A DNA stretch of 35,702 bases from Streptomyces sp. col6 (GTDB lineage Bacteria; Actinomycetota; Actinomycetes; Streptomycetales; Streptomycetaceae). The stretch covers positions 376,846 to 412,547 of the forward strand of contig NZ_RDBL01000029.1 of the NCBI RefSeq assembly GCF_008042035.1, read 5' to 3'. Position numbers and translations under genes: made by a program. The notes under the pieces are model-generated. The model saw nothing but the letters and a program-made list of their open reading frames with translations. It made no database searches and had not been told where the DNA came from. Positions 30,409-35,702 of this stretch are shown here, in pieces (position 1 is the stretch's first letter; each line of letters opens with the position of its first letter).

Positions 30409-31761
30409 TCAGGTCGCGTTGACCACGTCGGGGTGTGCCTTGATGACGACCGTCGTGGTTCCGACCGATCCGAAGTAGGCACCCGGTCCGCCGTAGGCCG
30501 CGTGGAACGACCGCTGGAGGTCTCCCACCGTGTAGATCTCGGAGTCTGCGGCGGCCAGGTTGGGCGGGCTGTTCCCGTCCGACCAGGCTTGCAGGACGAC
30601 GCAGTCGTTCCCGTCGCGGGCCACTACCGCGCCGGCGTGGAACTGACTCATCTCCTTGTCCGGGTCGGGGGTGGTGACCACGATGACGAACGCCTCTCCC
30701 GCCCGGGGGTCGGCCATGTCGTTCTTCGGGCCGGAGAACTGGCGGGCCTGGCGGCGGTTGGTCGCGTCCTTCTGACCGAACACCTCGGTCGGACCGTAGC
30801 GGCTGCTGGTGGTCTCGATCGTGCTGTACTCGCCCTCACCCCAGCCGAGTTCGCGGACACGGTTGTTGATGATCTCCTCGGCGGCGTGGAGGCAGTCCTG
30901 CTGGACGTCGCCGCCCAGCCAGGCCTTGAAGTACGTCGCCCCGTTCCACTGCACCGGGTCGTCCTCCGTGCGCCTCAGGGCGGGTGCGACGCTCTGGGCC
31001 GGCGCGTTCTCCCGGACCCAGATGTAGGGGGTGTCGGGGTACGTCAGGAAGAGACCGCTCTCGGACACGCGAAGGGCCCGCCCGTCCACCTCGACGTCGG
31101 TGTACCGCTGCACGGTCTCACCGGTCCGGGCGGCCGTCCTCGTGTCCGTCCGGTGTTCGGCTTCCTCGCCGTGTTCGGGCGCCGGTCCCCGCATGACCCG
31201 GGTCGCGTTGGCCTCCGCCGCCCGTTCGAACCGGTCGGAGGGGTCCGATACGCGCAGCCCGCCACCGTTGTCCGTACCGGCGACCGGGCCCTGGCGCTGC
31301 TGGATGACGTGGGTCAGCTCATGGGCGAGCGTGTGCTTGTCGGCCCCGCCGTCCCCGATGACGACATGGTGGCCGGAGGTGTAGGCGCGGGCCCCGACCT
31401 CGGCGGCCGAGGCCTTGGCGGCGGAGTCGGTGTGGATGCGCACGTCGGAGAAGTCCGCCCCGAGCCGGGACTCCATCTCGGCCCGGACACCGCTGTCCAG
31501 CGGCCGGCCGCCCGAGCGCAGCACGTCCGTGACGGCCGAGCGCTGCACCGCGTCCTCGTGGCCGCATCCGGGGCCGTGGCTGTGCCGGTCCGCCGTGTGA
31601 CCGGCGGCCCGCAGCATCTGGACGACGGCCGCGTTCCCCAGGCTGCCCTGGAGGGACAGGAGTTCGGTGGCGGGCATACCGGCGGCGGCAGCGGGCTTAC
31701 GGGCCGCCGCGTGCCCCCCTCGATCCGCACCGGTCTTCTCGGCGCCGTCCTGGCCGCGCAT
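30409..31761 (-). CDS. DUF4157 (eCIS-core-type) protein with unassigned Cys/His C-terminal domain
   Basis: A 450-aa protein. Residues 1-60 are an Ala/Gly-rich leader, followed by HSHGPGCGHEDAVQR. DUF4157 is at about 80-160: SGGRPLDSGVRAEMESRL, DFSDVRIHTD, ARAYTSGHHVVIGDGG and the HELTH (147-151) zinc-protease-like motif; FERAAEANATRVM follows (178-190). In Streptomyces this domain marks cargo of extracellular contractile injection systems. The C-terminal region (~225-450) is unassigned. It has Cys290 in DCLHAAEEI and His375 in FHAGAVVARDG, a pattern reminiscent of papain-like or NlpC/P60 enzymes (inference). No signal peptide or membrane helix is seen. The ATG at 31761 follows AGGAAGAGG. No eCIS structural gene is nearby, so the effector would be encoded apart from its machine. 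Confidence 0.85.
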   Translation of the reverse strand: MRGQDGAEKTGADRGGHAAARKPAAAAGMPATELLSLQGSLGNAAVVQMLRAAGHTADRHSHGPGCGHEDAVQRSAVTDVLRSGGRPLDSGVRAEMESRLGADFSDVRIHTDSAAKASAAEVGARAYTSGHHVVIGDGGADKHTLAHELTHVIQQRQGPVAGTDNGGGLRVSDPSDRFERAAEANATRVMRGPAPEHGEEAEHRTDTRTAARTGETVQRYTDVEVDGRALRVSESGLFLTYPDTPYIWVRENAPAQSVAPALRRTEDDPVQWNGATYFKAWLGGDVQQDCLHAAEEIINNRVRELGWGEGEYSTIETTSSRYGPTEVFGQKDATNRRQARQFSGPKNDMADPRAGEAFVIVVTTPDPDKEMSQFHAGAVVARDGNDCVVLQAWSDGNSPPNLAAADSEIYTVGDLQRSFHAAYGGPGAYFGSVGTTTVVIKAHPDVVNAT

Positions 31762-31894
31762 GGGGACCTCTTCCTGCCGGGGGCATGACCTCCTCCTGCA
31801 TACCCCGGCGCACGGCCCCGGTTCCAGGTCCCCCGGGGCAGAGTTGACTGGCCCGGGAGCGCAGCCGCCGGGGCCGGCCCGCGCCTGCGGCGGC

Positions 31895-32728
31895 TCAGGG
31901 GTGCTCGAACCACTGGAGTACCCCGGTCGCCGCGAAGCACAGCGCGCCCGCCAGGGTGCCGATGTTGGAGACCGCGAGGCTGACCGGGACGTCCTCGCCC
32001 GGGGTGACCAGGTCCGCCAGGGCCGCGATCATGAACAGGCCCGAGCCGGCCATGTTGACGGTGACGATCCACCAGCCGAGGTCGTGCGGGCGGACTCCCG
32101 TGGGGGCGTGGCACACCTCGGCGAGGGCGAGCTGGCCGGAGATCAGGAAGAGCACGCAGCCGATCACGTCCGGCGCCCACACGAGGCGGGCCGCCTGCTG
32201 GGTGCTGAGGCCCTGGAGGAACGAGTCCAGCAGGTTGAGCCCGAACACCAGCGTGCCGGCGAACAGCAGGAACGTACTGAGCCAGTCGATGCGCATCGGC
32301 TCGTAGCTCCACCACCGCCACGCGACCGGCTCCAGGCGGTACCCGTCGTCCGGGCGCCGGGGTGCGTTGACGGACTGGAGGAGCGAGGCGTAGCCCCCGA
32401 TGTTGAAGAACAGGCCGCCGCCGAAGTACGTGGCCGACACGGCTGTCGCCGCCGCCCCGGTGAGCGCGAGCGCCGCCCCGGCCGCGAAGAGCAGGCCGCC
32501 GAGGGTGAACGTCACCGCCGCGACGGAGTTGAGCGCCCGCATCCGGGCGAGCGTCGGAGCGTCGGCGCGGTGCGCGGCCTCGGTCCCGTCCGCCGCGCGC
32601 ACCGTCAGCGTGCCCTTCCTGCGGACCGCGCGTGACTCCCACACGGCCTCCACCCCGTCGGCCCCGCGCAGGGTCAGCCGGGTGATGAACGGGCCGACGC
32701 CCTCGGGCCGTTTCTCGTCGCGACGCAC
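31895..32728 (-). CDS. Multi-pass membrane protein, function unknown
   Basis: A 277-aa protein with a soluble N-terminal ~65 residues (ITRLTLRGADGVEAVWESRA) and about seven hydrophobic segments, among them LNSVAAVTFTLGGLLFAAGA, TYFGGGLFFNIGGYASLL, WLSTFLLFAGTLVFGLNLLD and AGSGLFMIAALADLVTPG. The repeated paired-helix pattern resembles YrhK-like proteins, but I cannot assign it firmly. The start is GTG at 32728 with TACGCT 7 bases upstream and no ribosome binding site, suggesting a leaderless message. It is transcribed alone, divergent from the glutaminase gene. Confidence 0.78.
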   Translation of the reverse strand: MRRDEKRPEGVGPFITRLTLRGADGVEAVWESRAVRRKGTLTVRAADGTEAAHRADAPTLARMRALNSVAAVTFTLGGLLFAAGAALALTGAAATAVSATYFGGGLFFNIGGYASLLQSVNAPRRPDDGYRLEPVAWRWWSYEPMRIDWLSTFLLFAGTLVFGLNLLDSFLQGLSTQQAARLVWAPDVIGCVLFLISGQLALAEVCHAPTGVRPHDLGWWIVTVNMAGSGLFMIAALADLVTPGEDVPVSLAVSNIGTLAGALCFAATGVLQWFEHP

Positions 32729-32869
32729 CCGCGCCAGCGTAGTGAGGCGCCCGTTCCGCTTCCGGCAGCGACGCGGGGCGCGTACGGCGTCCGCCGTCGG
32801 GCGGCCGTGCTACAGCTGGTCCGAAATGTTCCGGACGCCCGGAACGGCGCATCCCTCAGGAGGTACGGA

Positions 32870-33901
32870 ATGGCCGGCGTGCTCCACAACACCGGGGACA
32901 CCCCGGACGCCCGGACGGCGCAGGCGGCCGTCTCCACCGGGCGGCTCCCGACCGCCGAGGCCGTACGGGCGACCCTGGACGGCGTGCGCCGGCGGTTCCA
33001 GGAGGACCGCGACGGGCAGGTCCCCGACTACATCCCGGAACTCGCGGAGGTCGATCCCGAGCTGTTCGGCATCGCCGTCGCCCATGTGAGCGGCCATGTC
33101 TACACGGTCGGGGACGCGGACCACCCGTTCTCGATCCAGTCCGTCTCCAAGCCGTTCGTCTTCGCCCTCGTCAACCAGGCACTCGGGCGCGACACCGTCC
33201 GCACCCGGATCGGGGTCAACAGCACGGGCCTGCCGTTCAACTCGGTCCTGGCCGTCGAGCTGAATCACGGCAGCCCGATGAACCCCATGGTCAACGCGGG
33301 CGCCCTCGCCACCACGGCCCTGGTGCCGGGCGAATCGCCCGAGGAGCGCTGGGAGTTCGTCCACCGTGGCCTCTCCCGCTTCGCGGGCCGCGAACTGCAC
33401 GTGGACGAGCGGGTGTACGCCTCCGAGTCCGGCACCAACCAGCGCAACGAGTCGATCGCCCGCCTGCTGGACAGCTACGGGGCCCTCGCCCGGGACCCCG
33501 TCGCCTCCACCGACCTCTACACCCGCCAGTGCTCCGTCACCGTCTCCGCCCGCGACCTCGCGGTCATGGGCGCGACCCTCGCCAACGGCGGCGTCTGCCC
33601 ACTCACCGGCGAGCAGGTGGTGGACGCCGGAGTCTGCCGCGACACGCTCTCCGCGCTGGCCACGGCGGGCCTGTACGAGCGCAGCGGCGACTGGCTGTAC
33701 GAGGTGGGAATGCCGGGCAAGAGCGGCGTCTCCGGCGGCATCATCACCGTCGCCCCCGGCAAGGGCGGGCTGGGCGTGTTCTCACCCCGCCTGGACGAGG
33801 CGGGCAACAGCGTGCGGGGGCAGCGCGTCGCCCACTTCCTGTCCGCGGCGCTCGGCATGGACCTGTTCGCCTCGACGGCCCATGGCACCCCCGCCCAGTG
33901 A
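32870..33901 (+). CDS. glsA: Glutaminase (serine-dependent, beta-lactamase fold)
   Basis: A 343-aa glutaminase, converting glutamine to glutamate and ammonia in the cytoplasm. The catalytic Ser-x-x-Lys is SVSK (91-94). Other family motifs: the NHGSPMNPMVNAGALA loop, GTNQRNESIA, LYTRQCSVTVSARDLA, and GMPGKSGVSGGI near the C-terminus. It is ~30 residues longer at the N-terminus than the ~310-aa enteric enzymes. The ATG at 32870 follows AGGAGGT, an ideal ribosome binding site; an upstream in-frame start at 32807 is rejected. It meets the convergent DUF397 gene end to end with no gap. Confidence 0.95.
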   Translation: MAGVLHNTGDTPDARTAQAAVSTGRLPTAEAVRATLDGVRRRFQEDRDGQVPDYIPELAEVDPELFGIAVAHVSGHVYTVGDADHPFSIQSVSKPFVFALVNQALGRDTVRTRIGVNSTGLPFNSVLAVELNHGSPMNPMVNAGALATTALVPGESPEERWEFVHRGLSRFAGRELHVDERVYASESGTNQRNESIARLLDSYGALARDPVASTDLYTRQCSVTVSARDLAVMGATLANGGVCPLTGEQVVDAGVCRDTLSALATAGLYERSGDWLYEVGMPGKSGVSGGIITVAPGKGGLGVFSPRLDEAGNSVRGQRVAHFLSAALGMDLFASTAHGTPAQ

Positions 33902-34153
33902 TCAGTGCGCGGTCGCGTGGCCCAGGAACGCGGTCCAGGCGGCGGGGTCGACGGCGAAGGTCGGCCCGTCGGTGAGCTTGCTGTCGCGGACGTGGACGGA
34001 GTGGGGGCAGGTGGCCACCTCTACGCAGGCACCGCCGGTGTTGCCGCTGCAGCCGGACTTGTGCCGGTTGTAGGCGACCTCGATGCAGGCTTCGCCTGTG
34101 TTACCGCTGTAACTCGACTTGAACCAGGTCAGTCCGACGCCGTCGTAGCTCAC
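33902..34153 (-). CDS. DUF397 protein with an internal duplication
   Basis: An 83-aa DUF397 protein, longer than its usual 60-70. The N-terminal module occurs twice: residues 12-27 (KSSYSGNTGEACIEVA) and 32-47 (KSGCSGNTGGACVEVA), 12 of 16 identical with a 20-codon period. The normal tail follows once (VHVRDSKLTDG, then WTAFLGHA). The start overlaps the upstream XRE gene stop as ATGA (34150-34153), the standard regulator-DUF397 coupling. The stop abuts the glutaminase stop. Confidence 0.92.
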   Translation of the reverse strand: MSYDGVGLTWFKSSYSGNTGEACIEVAYNRHKSGCSGNTGGACVEVATCPHSVHVRDSKLTDGPTFAVDPAAWTAFLGHATAH

Positions 34154-34362
34154 AGTTGCCCCATCTTCTTCTCGATGATCGCCTCCACCAGCAGATCGAG
34201 CGACGGGATCCGTTCCGCCCGATCCACCGCCCCGAGCAGCGATTCCGAGATCAGCAGCTTCTCGGCGGCCGTCTTCCGCGTGAACCCCGCCCGTACGCGA
34301 TGGATCCGCATCAACTCCCCTACAAGCCGCCGCCCGTGTGTCACCTCACTACTCGTCCCCAC
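34150..34362 (-). CDS. Shortened XRE-type HTH protein
   Basis: A 70-aa protein that keeps the XRE helix-turn-helix (HGRRLVGELMRIHRVRAGFT, KTAAEKLLISESLLGAVDRA, ERIPSLDLL) and ends soon after with VEAIIEKKMGQL. Related regulators continue for about 200 residues with a DUF5753 domain, which is absent here. It is not frameshifted; an internal deletion joining the HTH to a short tail is one explanation. The GTG at 34362 is chosen for the homologous TSSEVTHGRRLVG start, although its ribosome binding site is weak. It is coupled to the DUF397 gene by ATGA. Confidence 0.75.
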   Translation of the reverse strand: MGTSSEVTHGRRLVGELMRIHRVRAGFTRKTAAEKLLISESLLGAVDRAERIPSLDLLVEAIIEKKMGQL

Positions 34363-34446
34363 AGCCCACCACCGTTCCCCACATCGCCCCGATGTGGATC
34401 GCGTCCTCCTGGTCACGCTACGCATGCGGCGGAATGCTTACTGCCA

Positions 34447-34851
34447 TTGACGCAGAAGAAACTCCCCGAATGGGTACCGTCCTCGGGGCTCCAACTCCAC
34501 CTGACCGGCATTCACTTCGACGCCATCCGTCTGCGCGGCGTCCGGGGCGAGGCGGTGGTGCACCATCTGTCGGCCCTCACGGACGGTGATCCGGGGCCGG
34601 TGGTGCGGGAGATCGCGGGCGCGCGGTGGACGTACCTCCTGCTGGAGCCCGGGGCCGGCCAGGACTTCGACTGGCCGCCGGGCGCGAAGTGCTTCGGTCC
34701 GGCCGTGCGGGACCAGTACGTGGGGATTCCGGCGGCCCACGGCAACACGTACCCGCTGAGCTGGCGTTGCGGGGCGCCGGAGGACGGGGACTTCGTGGAC
34801 GCGGAGCTGCTGCACGGCGTGGTCACCGCGCAGCTCGTGTCCGAAAAGTAG
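34447..34851 (+). CDS. Conserved hypothetical protein divergent from the XRE/DUF397 pair
   Basis: A 134-aa protein of unrecognised function. It reads as a compact domain: LTGIHFDAIRLRG, VREIAGARWTYLLLEPGAG, then DFDWPPGAKCFGPAVRDQYVGIPAAHG, ending near WRCGAPEDGD. I have the impression that similar small proteins sit next to XRE/DUF397 loci in other Streptomyces, but could not check. The start is uncertain: TTG at 34447 (TQKKLPEWVP follows) has only a weak GGAA upstream, and no ATG or GTG fits better. The shared divergent promoter region suggests control by the neighbouring XRE protein. Confidence 0.65.
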   Translation: MTQKKLPEWVPSSGLQLHLTGIHFDAIRLRGVRGEAVVHHLSALTDGDPGPVVREIAGARWTYLLLEPGAGQDFDWPPGAKCFGPAVRDQYVGIPAAHGNTYPLSWRCGAPEDGDFVDAELLHGVVTAQLVSEK

Positions 34852-34860
34852 CCGCACCCC

Positions 34861-35702
34861 TCACGTGCGCTTGAAGTACTCGATCTCGCCCAGGGCGATC
34901 GGGTGCCCGTTGCCCTGGCCCGCCGCCTCGCGGATCGTGAAGCGGACCGATACGACGTCGCTGATGCCGGTCCGCAGGGTCTGCTCGCCCGGCTTGTCGG
35001 CGAGGGTCATCGTCTTCTCGTGGGTCTTGCCGTCCTTCGTCGTGATGGTCAGGTCCGCCCGGGTCGGCCTGGCGCCCTTCTGGAAGACCTCCGGCTTGGT
35101 CGAGACGCCCGTGTGGACCGTGATGCCGACCAGCCGGAACGGGTCCTCGAACTTCGCGGTCAGCGCGTCGCCCACCTTCGGGGCGCCCCAGTACGAGTTC
35201 GTCACGCCGTCCGTCGCCGCCTTGGCCGGGTGGCCGGGGGCGGAGGCGGTCGCGGTGACGTGGAGCGGGGAGACCTCGCCCGTGCCGCCGAGCTTGTCGC
35301 GTACGTCCTCCACGACGAAGCGCCCGGCCGGGATCAGCAGGAAGCCCGCGACCAGGAGGCCCACGATCACCAGGGCGATCAGGCTGCCGCGCAGCAGCCG
35401 GCCGGAGCCCGCGCGGACGCGGCGGTTGAACGGCCAGCGGGTGCGCCACCAGGGCAGTTTCGCCGCCTGGGCCTGCGGCTTCAGGGGCTTGGCGCAGTTG
35501 CGGCAGAACGTGCGGCCGGGACGGTTGTTCGTCCCGCAGGAGGGGCACGGCTCGCCGTCCGGTTCGTCGTCCACCGCGGCCGTACGGACCGTGGGGCGCG
35601 CGGCTATCGGCATGCCGGGCAGGACGGCCCCTACGGGCTCCTCCGCCGGTTCCGGCTCCGGCGGCTTCGGCCGGCTCGGCTGTACGGGGGCGGGCGCGGG
35701 GG
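34861..35702 (-). CDS. Zinc-ribbon, single-helix membrane protein with discoidin-like C-terminal domain (5' end outside window)
   Basis: The reading frame is open to the right edge, so the N-terminus is missing; an internal ATG at 35613 gives 250 aa, but upstream codons (PEPEPAEEP and so on) are coding-like. Visible domains: a zinc ribbon CPSCGTNNRPGRTFCRNC, a basic linker, a membrane helix (SLIALVIVGLLVAGFLLI), then an outside domain of ~150 residues (TATASAPGHPAKAATDG, NSYWGAPKVGDALTAKFEDP, and an IALGEIEYFK end). The last part resembles discoidin/NADase-type glycan-binding domains, which suggests binding to cell-wall sugars. Cytoplasmic zinc ribbon plus external sugar-binding domain could mean a sensor or scaffold. 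Confidence 0.8.
   Translation of the reverse strand, partial: PAPAPVQPSRPKPPEPEPAEEPVGAVLPGMPIAARPTVRTAAVDDEPDGEPCPSCGTNNRPGRTFCRNCAKPLKPQAQAAKLPWWRTRWPFNRRVRAGSGRLLRGSLIALVIVGLLVAGFLLIPAGRFVVEDVRDKLGGTGEVSPLHVTATASAPGHPAKAATDGVTNSYWGAPKVGDALTAKFEDPFRLVGITVHTGVSTKPEVFQKGARPTRADLTITTKDGKTHEKTMTLADKPGEQTLRTGISDVVSVRFTIREAAGQGNGHPIALGEIEYFKRT

Noticed and set aside
30409..31894. Contractile injection system gene cluster
   Set aside because: Only the DUF4157 protein is present; no sheath, tube, baseplate or AAA ATPase gene is in the window.

Overview
The window is very GC-rich (roughly 70% or more), its genes prefer G or C at third codon positions, and its families are typical of actinomycetes: XRE/DUF397 pairs, PknB-type kinases, FbiC, a CYP105-like P450 with a 3Fe-4S ferredoxin, and HtpX/PspAB. 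The source is almost certainly a Streptomyces or close relative, and the sequence looks like ordinary chromosome. I see no rRNA, tRNA, CRISPR, transposase, integrase or prophage gene. The left edge (1-98) is a perfect fold-back palindrome that cuts off the 5' part of the first gene. I read it as a contig-end artefact or a real rearrangement breakpoint.

Layout. (1) 1-6.7 kb: a truncated GNAT acetyltransferase converges on argS. Next comes a pair made of an XRE/P-loop kinase fusion (with a TTA codon) and an HFCD flavoprotein, overlapping by 8 bp. It converges on a pair made of a GT-C-like membrane protein and a stand-alone GyrB-type ATPase domain, coupled by ATGA. (2) 6.9-12 kb: a D-Ala-D-Ala carboxypeptidase with a very long disordered cytoplasmic tail, a GPP34 protein, and an XRE regulator with its DUF397 partner. 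(3) 12.4-16.6 kb: a sodium:solute symporter, an ADP-ribosylglycohydrolase-like protein that has lost its metal ligands, an APH-type kinase and a small membrane protein. (4) 16.6-24.4 kb: a leftward run of a 2H phosphoesterase, FbiC (coupled by ATGA) and two Ser/Thr kinases. Between the kinases lies a 650-bp scar with an inverted kinase fragment, a coding-like remnant and four copies of a Streptomyces-type palindromic repeat. (5) 24.5-30.4 kb: a VOC protein, a TetR regulator whose upstream region carries DnaA-box-like sites, a PNPOx-like flavoprotein, a ferredoxin/P450 pair, and htpX-pspAB. (6) 30.4-35.7 kb: an orphan DUF4157 (eCIS-effector-type) protein, a multi-pass membrane protein, glutaminase, a second DUF397/XRE locus (DUF397 internally duplicated, XRE shortened) with a divergent hypothetical gene, and a zinc-ribbon membrane protein that runs off the right edge.

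The strongest candidates for new biology are the DUF4157 protein with its unassigned Cys/His C-terminal domain, the metal-ligand-less ADP-ribosylglycohydrolase, the TTA-containing XRE/P-loop plus flavoprotein pair, and the GyrB-like ATPase with an altered N-box coupled to a membrane protein. Several genes (argS, fbiC, the TetR gene, the PNPOx gene and the 32.7 kb membrane gene) have a TAnnnT hexamer 6-7 nt before the start codon and no clear Shine-Dalgarno sequence, which suggests leaderless transcripts. All functional calls come from reading motifs; no database search was run.
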